From the NCBI RefSeq assembly GCF_002220865.2, contig NZ_NHRJ02000003.1:187244-251243 (forward strand): a stretch of 64,000 bases of DNA. The letters run 5' to 3'. The stretch comes from Paenibacillus xerothermodurans (GTDB lineage Bacteria > Bacillota > Bacilli > Paenibacillales > NBRC-103111). A program made the translations under genes and the position numbers. Numbering within the stretch: the stretch's first letter is position 1; each line of letters begins with the position of its first letter. This document shows positions 35,918-44,395 of the stretch, in pieces. The notes beneath the pieces were generated by a model that saw nothing but the letters and a program-made list of their open reading frames with translations, was not told the origin of the DNA and searched no databases.

Positions 35918-37525
35918 ATGGGCAATTGGTATGGAAAATGGGGGAAAAGTAACAGTGACTCTGTCACTGATCCGGTCGCAGCCGCGTCACCGGAAGCCGG
36001 CCTGCAGTCAGTAGCAGAGGCGGAGCAGCCTCTGTCAGCCGACTTGGACGCTAACCTGCAATATCTCAAGCTGCGTTTCAAAGATTGCTCGGACGTTGTG
36101 TTTCGGAATGTAGTGGTTGAGTACGACGTGAGAGCAACAGTGATCTTCGTCGATGGACTCGTGAACACGGATCAAATCAGCGACCATGCCTTGCGCCCTC
36201 TGCTGTACGATGCCGTGAATGCGCGACCGGACAATATGCCCGATCCGCCGCCGCTCGAAGAGACACAGATTTCACTCTCTCAAGTCTCACGTGCATCGAA
36301 TTACAACGACGTAATTAGAGATATTATGGGCGGAAATGCCGCTCTTTTCATCGACGGATATGCGGAAGCGATCATTCTCAGTGTTCCTGGCGGCGAGAGG
36401 AGGGGCGTCTCCGACCCTACCACGGAAAACGTGATACGCGGGCCCAGAGAAGGCTTCACTGACGCACTGCGGCCGAACACCGCGCTGGTGCGGGCGCGGC
36501 TCAGAACGCCGGCGCTGAAAATGGTACCTTTTGTGATCGGTGAAAAAACCAACACGAATGTCGTACTGGCCTACATGGACGGATTAGCGGACCCGGCCGT
36601 GATCGAGGAGGCAACCAAGCGTTTGCACGCCATCAAACTCGACGGTATTTTGGAGAGCGGATATATTGAGGAATTCATAGAAGACAATCCGTATTCGCTG
36701 TTTCCCCAACTGCAATATACGGAACGTCCGGACTCGATTGCGGCACATCTGCTTGAGGGCAGGTTTGCTATTTTTACGGAAGGCACGCCGTTCGTATTAG
36801 TGGCGCCGACAGTAATATGGCAATTATTTCAAGCCAGTGAGGACTACTATGAGCGCTATCACATAACCAATTTTATCAGGTGGCTTAGGTACATATTCGG
36901 GTTCATTGCGCTCTTTCTCCCGTCTATTTATATTGCCACCACCACGTTCCATCACGACATGCTTCCAACGACGTTGACCCTCAGTATCGCGGCGGCGAGG
37001 GAAGCCATTCCCTTTCCCGCGCTGGTTGAGGCGTTAATTATGGAAATCTCATTTGAGGCGTTGAGAGAGGCGGGGATTAGGCTGCCTAAAGCGGTGGGAG
37101 CGGCGCTCAGTATCCTTGGCGCCCTCGTGATCGGACAATCAGCGGTCGAAGCGGGCATTGTGTCTGCGCCGATGGTTATGGTGGTGGCAGTCACGGGCAT
37201 CGCGTCCTTCGCTATACCTAAGTTTAACCTGGCTATTTCTATCCGGCTGCTGCGTTTTCCTATGATGTTTTTAGCAGGTTTGTTCGGGCTGTACGGGATG
37301 GTCCTGGGTACGGTCATGCTCATGGCTCACTTGTGCAGTTTGCGCTCCTTTGGCGTTCCTTATTTGGCGGGATTGGCTCCGTATAAGCGCGAAGCGAGAG
37401 ACGATATTCTCGCTCGTGTGCCATGGTGGGACATGGAAAAACGTCCGGCCTCCATTTCCCGTCGGAATCGCAGACGTCTCTCTGAGGCTAGGAAGCCCCG
37501 TCCTGACCCTACAAGAAAGTGGTGA
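35918..37525 (+). CDS. Spore germinant receptor subunit A
   Basis: A 535-residue GerA/GerKA family protein of the inner spore membrane, part of the receptor that senses nutrients and starts germination. The soluble N-terminal half contains LFIDGYAEAIILSVPGGERRG, RGPREGFTDALRPNTALVRAR and PYSLFPQLQYTERPD; the second half has about five membrane segments (FGFIALFLPSIYIATTTFH to LAGLFGLYGMVLGTVMLM). The C-terminus is basic. ATG at 35918 lies in AGGTGAGAGCC context. It is first of four genes A-C-small-B. Confidence 0.93.
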   Translation: MGNWYGKWGKSNSDSVTDPVAAASPEAGLQSVAEAEQPLSADLDANLQYLKLRFKDCSDVVFRNVVVEYDVRATVIFVDGLVNTDQISDHALRPLLYDAVNARPDNMPDPPPLEETQISLSQVSRASNYNDVIRDIMGGNAALFIDGYAEAIILSVPGGERRGVSDPTTENVIRGPREGFTDALRPNTALVRARLRTPALKMVPFVIGEKTNTNVVLAYMDGLADPAVIEEATKRLHAIKLDGILESGYIEEFIEDNPYSLFPQLQYTERPDSIAAHLLEGRFAIFTEGTPFVLVAPTVIWQLFQASEDYYERYHITNFIRWLRYIFGFIALFLPSIYIATTTFHHDMLPTTLTLSIAAAREAIPFPALVEALIMEISFEALREAGIRLPKAVGAALSILGALVIGQSAVEAGIVSAPMVMVVAVTGIASFAIPKFNLAISIRLLRFPMMFLAGLFGLYGMVLGTVMLMAHLCSLRSFGVPYLAGLAPYKREARDDILARVPWWDMEKRPASISRRNRRRLSEARKPRPDPTRKW

Positions 37526-38718
37526 CCACCTTGAGAAATACATGGTTGATATGCTTCATCTTAAGCTCGTGTGTATTGCTCGCAGGCTGCTGGGACCGAC
37601 GAGAAATCAACGATATTGCGTTTGTTACGGGAACGGCTTTAGATAAAGACGGTGGCGAATATAGAACTTCGCACCAGATTGCTTTGCCGGGGCAGCTTGG
37701 CGGTGCGGGAAGCAAGGGCGGAGGCGGCGGGACGTCCGGGAGCAAATCATGGTACACGGTGTCTGAAACAGGGGTAACCATAAGGGAGGCTGCCCTACGG
37801 CAGCAGTCCGTTGTTCCACGGCTGTTATATACCGCTCACAGGCGTGTGGTTCTGTTCAGCGACGAACTGGCAAAGGAGGGACTCGCTCCTGTGATGGACG
37901 CGCTCGGGCGAATTCCGCAAAACCGGCTAAACGCGGTGGTGCTGATCACCAAGGGGCCAGCGAGGGAAGTGCTGGACTGCAACGTGCCAGTAGAGCGGCT
38001 CCCCTCGGAGACGGCTCGCGAGCTCGGCACCAGCACGATGAAGCAGCCGAGAACGATCCGATATTTGGTCCATACATTGTTGACCGACGGAGTCGACCCA
38101 TCATTGCCGGTGATTGAGCTTATACCATCACAAACGCCCGGCGCAGATCAAGATCAAACAGACATGAGAGTCAGTGATATCGCCGTTTTTCGAGAGAGCA
38201 AGTTGGCGGGCATGGTGGAAGGTGACCTCGCTAAGTACCTGCTGCTTGCGTTGAATCAAGCGAGAAACGCGGAATACACGGTGCCGGCTCCTGCTGGTGC
38301 CGGGTATGTGATGGTGCAGATGCAAGAAAATGATGTGAACCTGGTCCCAAGGCCTGACAACGGCAATTTTTCAATGAAGGTTGAAATCAAGGGAAAGGCA
38401 ACGGTAATGGAAAACGAATCCAATTACAACTTGGTCAGCAGAGACAATATTCCCGCTTTGGAACGCGTGCTCAATGAGCAAATCGAATCCCATGTCACCG
38501 AAGTGATCAATGAATTACAATCTGAACATAAATCCGATGCGCTTGGTTTCGGAAAAACGATCCGTGAACGTCTGCCTGAAGAATGGCGGGATGTCGCGAA
38601 GGATTGGCACGAGGTTTACCCTGATGTGAAGGTAACAGTCGAATCACGGGTGTATATCGAACATATTGGCGCGGTAGTTTCACCTTTTGGGCGAAAGGAT
38701 AGGCATCTTGTACAATGA
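37522..38718 (+). CDS. Spore germinant receptor lipoprotein subunit C
   Basis: GerAC/GerKC-type lipoprotein, about 398 residues. The signal peptide ends in the lipobox LLAGCW, followed by the family start DRREINDIAFVTGTALDKD. The later domains include VPRLLYTAHRRVVLFSDELA and the C-terminal part with IRERLPEEWRDVAKDW. A Gly/Ser-rich insert (residues about 67-78) is seen. The start overlaps the subunit A stop (GTGA at 37522); GTG at 37519 and TTG at 37531 are alternatives. Confidence 0.92.
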   Translation: MTTLRNTWLICFILSSCVLLAGCWDRREINDIAFVTGTALDKDGGEYRTSHQIALPGQLGGAGSKGGGGGTSGSKSWYTVSETGVTIREAALRQQSVVPRLLYTAHRRVVLFSDELAKEGLAPVMDALGRIPQNRLNAVVLITKGPAREVLDCNVPVERLPSETARELGTSTMKQPRTIRYLVHTLLTDGVDPSLPVIELIPSQTPGADQDQTDMRVSDIAVFRESKLAGMVEGDLAKYLLLALNQARNAEYTVPAPAGAGYVMVQMQENDVNLVPRPDNGNFSMKVEIKGKATVMENESNYNLVSRDNIPALERVLNEQIESHVTEVINELQSEHKSDALGFGKTIRERLPEEWRDVAKDWHEVYPDVKVTVESRVYIEHIGAVVSPFGRKDRHLVQ

Positions 38719-38933
38719 TTAAATATACGGCACCGATTATCCTGATCATCATCGGCATTTTGCTGTTTGAGAGACGCAATCTAAAAGATATGAAGACTGC
38801 GCACCGATGGCTCGTATACTCGATGCTGGCCGTTGGGGGCGCGATCTGGATTTATGTATACGGCTCAGACCGGACCGTGCATCCAACCAGGTGGCTGCAG
38901 ATGCTGCTTGAGCCGTTTGATCCCATTCGTTAA
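38715..38933 (+). CDS. Small two-segment membrane protein of the germination operon
   Basis: A 72-residue protein: membrane segment YTAPIILIIIGILLF, a basic loop (ERRNLKDMKTAHRW), second segment LVYSMLAVGGAIWIYVYG, then a short tail. Its ATG overlaps the subunit C stop (ATGA), so it is translated with the receptor. Size and topology recall the small 'D' proteins described beside some Bacillus germinant receptors. The resemblance is by layout only. Confidence 0.75.
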   Translation: MIKYTAPIILIIIGILLFERRNLKDMKTAHRWLVYSMLAVGGAIWIYVYGSDRTVHPTRWLQMLLEPFDPIR

Positions 38934-38947
38934 CTTGGAGGACAGCT

Positions 38948-40021
38948 ATGCAGGTTATTTCCGCCAGGCAATTAGTTTTGATTGGAACCATCTTCACGCT
39001 CAGTTCTACGCTGATCAGCGTGCAATCACAAATGATTCCCCACGCAAAACAGCATATTTGGTTGTCGCATCTACTTGGAATGGTGGTTATCGCCATTTCA
39101 ATGTGGCTGCTTGCGAGAACACTTTCCCGCTTTCCAGACCATGATTTGTTTCAGGCTCTTTTGGCGCGTTTTCCGTCACTCGGGAAGGTCGCTATTGCGC
39201 TGTACGTACTGTTTTTTTTCTTTATTTTGACACGTGACATCCGAATGCTGATTGACTTTGTCAATGTCGCCTTACTGCCGACCACGCCAATGCTTGCGCT
39301 GGCTATTTTAACCATGTTCACAGTGTGTGTATCGGCGCGCGGAGGGATAGAGGTTATGGGGCGGGTGACCGAGTTATATGGCCCGCTGCTGATAGCCATG
39401 CTCTTCTTTCTCCCGCTGCTGTTGTTCAGAGAGTTTGATACGGCGAACATTATGCCTTTTTGGCGGTTAGATGTGCCTGGCGTAAGCCGGGGTGCCTGGT
39501 ACATATTGCCGTATCTCGGTGAAGCCATCGTGATGCCCATGATTTTTATGGGCCGCACGTTCCGTTTTCGCCACGGGCTTATAGCGTTGGGACTGGGCAC
39601 TTTCGTTTTGATAGCCCTCGCCATGCAAGCCATGCTTGCGTTAGGCCAGCCAATTATGGAACGAATGCTGTACCCTAACTATGAACTGGTACGGCAGCTC
39701 AGGATCACCGATTTTTTGGACCGATTTGACCTCCCGATGGTGGGAGTATGGCTGCCGACTATGTTGGCCAAGATTACGATTAATTTGTATGTGGTGTGCT
39801 ACGGGCTGAGAAGGATGATTCCCGGGCTTTGGGGGGCAGCCATGGTGAACCCGGTGGGTTTCCTCGCGATGGTGTGCTCTATTTGGTTTTTCGAAGACGC
39901 CATCCAGTTGTATGAGCTGAATCGGGTGTGGCCGACGCTCGCGCTCTGCTTTGAGCTGCTGCTGCCCATTTTGTTTTACTTAATTCTCAGGCCGAAGAAG
40001 CAGGCAATTCAAAAAACTTGA
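38948..40021 (+). CDS. Spore germinant receptor subunit B
   Basis: A 357-residue GerAB/GerKB-type protein of the amino-acid-permease superfamily, with about ten membrane segments, that contributes the germinant binding site. It opens ISARQLVLIGTIFTLSSTLI and contains DFVNVALLPTTPMLALAILT and MLYPNYELVRQLRITDFLDR. TTGGAGGA precedes ATG. With subunits A, C and the small protein it completes one receptor operon. The germinant is unknown. Confidence 0.92.
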   Translation: MQVISARQLVLIGTIFTLSSTLISVQSQMIPHAKQHIWLSHLLGMVVIAISMWLLARTLSRFPDHDLFQALLARFPSLGKVAIALYVLFFFFILTRDIRMLIDFVNVALLPTTPMLALAILTMFTVCVSARGGIEVMGRVTELYGPLLIAMLFFLPLLLFREFDTANIMPFWRLDVPGVSRGAWYILPYLGEAIVMPMIFMGRTFRFRHGLIALGLGTFVLIALAMQAMLALGQPIMERMLYPNYELVRQLRITDFLDRFDLPMVGVWLPTMLAKITINLYVVCYGLRRMIPGLWGAAMVNPVGFLAMVCSIWFFEDAIQLYELNRVWPTLALCFELLLPILFYLILRPKKQAIQKT

Positions 40022-40215
40022 CGCCGGCTGCAGCGCTGTCATCGTGAATGTGGTTGCACGGGTTCATTGGGTCCACAGCAGCTGCGAGCACCGATAAACA
40101 GAAGCGCAATCAACGACTGATTTCCGGACAATTCTCGCGATAGGCATGGAATCCGTTGGCAAGCTGTCGTATGCTGGAGGTGTATTTGCGAAATATGTGA
40201 AGGAGGTCGATACAG

Positions 40216-40788
40216 TTGGACAAGCGGCGCTGCGGTTGGGTGAATTCAGACCCGCTGTATGTTTATTACCATGACCGAGAGTGGGGGGTGCCCGTGCATG
40301 ATGATCGCAAGCTGTTTGAGCTGTTGGTGCTCGAAGGCGCGCAGGCCGGGCTCAGTTGGTACACCGTGTTGAAAAAGCGCGAAAATTACCGGCAGGCGTT
40401 TGACGGCTTCGACCCGGAGAAGGTGGCCGTTTACGATGCGGCGCGGGTTGAGCAGCTGCTTGGTGACTCGGGGATTATCCGCAACCGATTGAAGGTACAG
40501 TCGGCGATCACCAACGCTCAGGCTTTCTTACGCGTGAGGGAGAAATTCGGCCGCTTTGACGCGTATATTTGGCGGTTTGTCGGCGGCCAGCCGATTCTCA
40601 ACCAGTGGCACACTCTGAGCGAGGTGCCCTCTGCCACACCGCAATCGGACGCGATGAGCAAAGATTTGAAAAAGCGGGGCTTCAAATTCGTCGGCTCGAC
40701 GATATGCTACGCATACATGCAGGCGGCAGGAATGGTCAATGATCATACTAAGGAATGTATGATGTATCCGGGCGAAAACAGCATTTGA
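40216..40788 (+). CDS. tag: DNA-3-methyladenine glycosylase I
   Basis: Base-excision repair enzyme removing 3-methyladenine, 190 residues. RCGWVNSDPLYVYYHDREWG carries the first Cys and His of the zinc site; HTKECMM near the end supplies the other His and Cys. The helix-hairpin core shows LFELLVLEGAQAGLSWYTVL and GFKFVGSTICYAYMQAAGMV. The start is TTG, behind GGAGG at 8 bases. Confidence 0.96.
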   Translation: MDKRRCGWVNSDPLYVYYHDREWGVPVHDDRKLFELLVLEGAQAGLSWYTVLKKRENYRQAFDGFDPEKVAVYDAARVEQLLGDSGIIRNRLKVQSAITNAQAFLRVREKFGRFDAYIWRFVGGQPILNQWHTLSEVPSATPQSDAMSKDLKKRGFKFVGSTICYAYMQAAGMVNDHTKECMMYPGENSI

Positions 40789-40924
40789 TCGGCAGGGAGC
40801 TGCTGGGCAGGCTGATGACATTATTTTTTCCTTTTGAAAAACATTACGCTAGATCTTCATTCACGATTGTCAATAGTATTGAACTTTCGCTGCTCGAATG
40901 CTAATATCTTACTCACAGCTCAAG

Positions 40925-40987
40925 GCCGCAACAGCCAGACTCCTTTTCTAGAGAACTGAGGGAGATTGATTGTTGCGGCTTTCTTGT
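40925..40987 (+). terminator. Inverted repeat GCCGCAACA/TGTTGCGGC with T-rich tail
   Basis: The arms are 9 bases long with a 44-base loop and end in TTTCTTGTTG. It lies between tag and the MFS gene and could be a terminator or leader element. Confidence 0.55.
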
Positions 40988-41078
40988 TGTCCGGCTGCGA
41001 GACAGAACGGAACGCCTTAGTGGGATCAGCAAGGGGATATGTTGTCAAGGGAAAGTAAATGAGCAGGAGGGGACTGTA

Positions 41079-42301
41079 ATGTTTACTAAAAATTATGTTC
41101 AGACAACGGGGCTGCTGCGCATCAAGGGAATACTGCTTGTACTTGGGATTATATTGATGGCCTCTAACCTGAGAGCTTCGCTTACGGTGGTCGGGCCGTT
41201 AACCGCCACCATCCGAGCCGACACAGGCTTATCCAGCATACTGGCCGGGTTGCTGACAACACTTCCGCTCATCGGCTTTGCCATTCTTTCTCCGCTGGCG
41301 CCTATCATATCCCGCCGGATTGGCACGGAGCATACACTGCTTGCAAGTCTCGTAGCTCTCACAGCTGGCATCATACTGCGATCTGTGCCGACTGTTGCAG
41401 CGCTGTTCGCGGGGACGGCTCTGCTCGGCGCTGCGATCGCGGTTTGCAATGTGCTGTTGCCTGGGTTAATTAAACGTGATTTCCAAACAAAGTGGGATTG
41501 ATGACAGGCGCGTACACTGTCGCAATGAGCACTTGGGCGGCAGTCGCGTCGGGTGTAGGCGTTCCGGTAGCGCAGCAGTTGAGTCTCGGCTGGCGCGGAT
41601 CGCTGGTATGTTGGGCGCTGCTGGCAGTGCTCGCTATCGTGACTTGGATTCCCCAGTTATATACACGGCGGCCATTGGCTCCACCGCAACGTATGGAGTC
41701 GAGCACCGTAGCTGTATGGCGGTCCAGGCTGGCTTGGCAGGTGACATTGTTTATGGGTCTGCAATCGATGTTGTTCTACATCACGGTGGCTTGGCTGCCC
41801 ACGATTTTATCCGACAGGGGACTTGACCCCGCCTCCGCAGGCTGGATGCTTTCACTGATGCAGTTTGTCGGTCTGCCTGCTACATTTATCATGCCCGTCT
41901 TAGCTGGACGCGCTTCTAACCAACGCTTTCTGGCAACGCTGACTGCGATGCTTCCTCTGATCGGCTACCTGGGGCTGCTCGGTGCTGGGACTCAGTGGTT
42001 GATACTGTGGGTGGTGCTGCTTGGTCTCGGTCTGGGAGCAAGTATCAGCTTGGCGCTCACTCTTCTTACGCTACGTACGGCGAATGCGGATCAAGCCGCA
42101 CAGCTGTCGGGCATGGCGCAGTGCGTTGGCTATCTTCTTGCAGCAGCCGGGCCGATCCTGTTCGGTTATATGCACGACTTGACGAGTGCTTGGACTATAC
42201 CAATACTGGCTAGCATTGCAATCGCAGCTGCTATGCTTATTGCCGGAATTGGCGCTGGGCGTAAGTCATACGTTATCAATACGGAAAATGAAAAAAGATA
42301 G
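41079..42301 (+). pseudogene. MFS transporter of the CynX/YycB type, single frameshift
   Basis: Two overlapping frames make one 12-segment transporter. The first (41079-41501) runs from the start to CNVLLPGLIKRDFQTK; the second continues VGLMTGAYTVAMSTWAAVAS to 42301. The family normally reads LPGLIKRDFP.KVGLMTG, so the break is a one-base loss within the AAACAAAG run near 41490. Except for this the protein looks intact, with the conserved NLRASLTVVGPL start. Such carriers move cyanate, nitroimidazole or other small anions. Recent mutation or read error. Confidence 0.8.
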
Positions 42302-42329
42302 AATTAATGTAACCGTTATCATATTTTTA

Positions 42330-42357
42330 TTGACACTTTGTTTGCTGCTATGATAAT
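42330..42357 (+). promoter_or_regulatory. Candidate promoter with no assigned gene
   Basis: TTGACA at 42330-42335 and GATAAT at 42352-42357, spacer 16. The palindrome at 42377-42393 lies just past the expected start. Confidence 0.45.
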
Positions 42358-42376
42358 CTAGGTTCAACGAAAAAAA

Positions 42377-42393
42377 ATAATAATGATTATGAT
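42377..42393 (+). promoter_or_regulatory. Operator-like palindrome, site 1
   Basis: ATAATAATGATTATGAT differs from the site at 57589-57605 by one base. A Fur-type site is an alternative reading, since GATAATGATAATCATTATC shares part of it. Confidence 0.5.
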
Positions 42394-42703
42394 AAATTAA
42401 ACTACATTAATATTTTATCCTTTGTTTATCTCAATGCCATAATTGCTGACATCCCCTCTCCTGTCGAGGTTTTCAGGTTTCATTTGAATGATAATCAAGT
42501 GAGAGCAGCCGTGAGTAAAACCGTCACCCTCTATCAATTCTGTTTTTTAGTAAGCCAATTGAAAGCGTTAACAAATTGCTGCACCAAACTCCGAGGTCTT
42601 ATTGTTCGCAGCAACACCATATTTTTCAGTTATCGTGTTATGTTTGTGTTGTGCCTATCAGTGGATAAAACAGCATGTGTGTAACATAATATAACATAAA
42701 ACA

Positions 42704-42731
42704 TTGACACAACCACTATATTGATTATAAT
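42704..42731 (+). promoter_or_regulatory. Strong promoter of the ligase/ABC operon
   Basis: Perfect TTGACA (42704-42709) and perfect TATAAT (42726-42731) with a 16-base spacer. The leader to the ligase ATG is about 230 bases. Confidence 0.75.
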
Positions 42732-42744
42732 AATAGGTATTATC
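42729..42744 (+). promoter_or_regulatory. Operator-like palindrome, site 2
   Basis: AATAATAGGTATTATC overlaps the -10 box and fits AATAAT-N4-ATTATT with one mismatch; the inner ATAATA-GG-TATTAT is a perfect palindrome. Confidence 0.62.
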
Positions 42745-42967
42745 CTCCATAAGAATAAATATTACGTTAGAAAATATTACATAAGGGGGTGGGCGTTAAA
42801 GCGAATCCGCCGAATAACTTAGATAAGGGTACAGGTGTGACCTACATTTGCATAACTCCAAGCTAAAAAATCCTTTGCTGCAATGATCTGCTTCATGGTG
42901 CTAGAGTGTATGAATCGACTCATTTTTATTAGATTCAATATTTTGAAAATAATAAAGGAGGCCAACC

Positions 42968-44356
42968 ATGTCATCACTTTACCAAGATCTCCCTTGGTAC
43001 AGATCGCCCCGTTATTCTACCGACCTCGAAGAGCAGCTGTGCACACAGCCCAGGGATAAAATTAAGGAGATACAATCCTTAAGATTCAAAGAGGTAGTCA
43101 GTTACACATGGGAGAATATCCCTTTTTACCGTTGGCTATGGAGCGAGGCTGGCGTCTCGCCCGATCACATCCACACCATCGATGACATTCAGAAGCTTCC
43201 GACATGGAATAAAAACACCCAGCGCATGATGATAGAGCGGCATCCTCCATTTGGTAATTATTACACTTTTTCCAATTTATCCGACGCAAACTTTATTGTA
43301 TCAACCAGCGGAACAACAGGATTGCCCGTTATGATGCCGATTAAGGAGGAAGATATACCTGGCCTGCAGGACACTTGGGCGCGAACGATGGGCTTTGTGG
43401 GCGTCAACTCGAGAGACATCGTGCAAAACGTATTTACATTTAACACGATGGGCGGCTCATGGTGCGGCGCGGGTGGCGCTTTAGGGGTTGGCGCTACGTT
43501 ATTGCCTACCAGCAGCGGCAAAACGACGCCAAGCGTGAAGCAGGTGCAATGGATCAAGCAGGCGGGCGTGACCGTTATGTACGGCACGGCGAGTTATATG
43601 AATCACCTGGCGAAGATTGCCGAGGAAGAGGGGTTGGATCTGCCCGCTTCTACTGTGAGATTTCTCATTACAGCCGGGGAGATGGTCTCGGAAGGGATCA
43701 GAAAGGAGCTTGAACGGAAGTGGGGCGCGAAGCATTACGATCTCTACGGTACCGTGGATACAATGACGTGGAGCTCCGTCAATTGCGACCATAGCAGGGC
43801 AGAACATGGGCGCCCGGGGATGCATGTGTGGGAAGATTTCGGCATAATCGAGGTGCTGAACGAAAATGGCAAACGTACGGCAAACCGGGAATATGGGAAT
43901 ATGACAGTGACCAGCTGGGCGTGGAAGAATTCACCGCGAATCCGGTTTTCCACGGGTGACCGGGTGGCGGTAGACGATACTCCTTGCAAGTGCGGAAGAA
44001 ACCTCACCCGAATGCTGCCTATTCAGGGCAGAGTGGACGACATGATCCGTATCAAAGGACAAAATATTTTTCCTATGGGCATAGAGGATTTGCTCAAGTC
44101 CATGGAATGCGACATTAGCGAGTATGTTGTGGAAATTGAGCGCTGCGACGGGATGGATCAGCTTACGCTTACCATCGAACATAATATCGGTAATGATGAT
44201 TTTTCGGAAGACATTCGCAATCGTTTCAATTACAGGTTTAATGTTACCCCACAGGTCAAAATTGTGCCGCCGGGGAGTACCGCCGAAATTACCGGAGCTG
44301 GCAAAGAGACCAAGGTAAAACGGATATTTGATAAAAGGATCAAAGTAAACAGTTGA
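42968..44356 (+). CDS. Acyl/aryl-CoA ligase, phenylacetate-CoA ligase (PaaK) family
   Basis: A 462-residue AMP-forming ligase. It would activate a carboxylic acid with ATP and CoA in the cytoplasm. Motifs: VSTSGTTGLPVMMP (phosphate loop), ITAGEMVSEGIRKELE, HYDLYGTVDTMTW (in PaaK the YG.TE-like motif), RFSTGDRVAVDD and the C-terminal RVDDMIRIKGQNIFPMGIED hinge. The size and C-terminal domain are those of PaaK. AAAGGAGG precedes ATG. It is first in an operon with a Liv-type ABC importer, so the imported compound is probably its substrate. Which acid is unknown; PaaK relatives act on phenylacetate and other aromatic or cyclic acids. Confidence 0.88.
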   Translation: MSSLYQDLPWYRSPRYSTDLEEQLCTQPRDKIKEIQSLRFKEVVSYTWENIPFYRWLWSEAGVSPDHIHTIDDIQKLPTWNKNTQRMMIERHPPFGNYYTFSNLSDANFIVSTSGTTGLPVMMPIKEEDIPGLQDTWARTMGFVGVNSRDIVQNVFTFNTMGGSWCGAGGALGVGATLLPTSSGKTTPSVKQVQWIKQAGVTVMYGTASYMNHLAKIAEEEGLDLPASTVRFLITAGEMVSEGIRKELERKWGAKHYDLYGTVDTMTWSSVNCDHSRAEHGRPGMHVWEDFGIIEVLNENGKRTANREYGNMTVTSWAWKNSPRIRFSTGDRVAVDDTPCKCGRNLTRMLPIQGRVDDMIRIKGQNIFPMGIEDLLKSMECDISEYVVEIERCDGMDQLTLTIEHNIGNDDFSEDIRNRFNYRFNVTPQVKIVPPGSTAEITGAGKETKVKRIFDKRIKVNS

Positions 44357-44395
44357 CCGACAGCCATGATGCCAAGGTAAGGGGGATTCCGGTAA

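Larger units (their letters stand above)
42302..42967. other. AT-rich regulatory gap ahead of the catabolic cluster
   Basis: Holds two promoter-like pairs (42330-42357 and 42704-42731), two operator-like palindromes (42377 and 42729) and a long untranslated leader. A 66-residue ORF at 42484-42684 has no ribosome site or family features and was not accepted. Confidence 0.6.

Noticed and set aside
42377-42393. Fur box reading of palindrome site 1
   Set aside because: Partial match only; a near-identical sequence lies at the FMN-kinase promoter within the same cluster, so a shared TetR operator is simpler. Not excluded.
42484-42684. 66-codon ORF between the MFS gene and the ligase operon
   Set aside because: No ribosome site, mixed composition, no recognisable motif; the region is better explained as regulatory.
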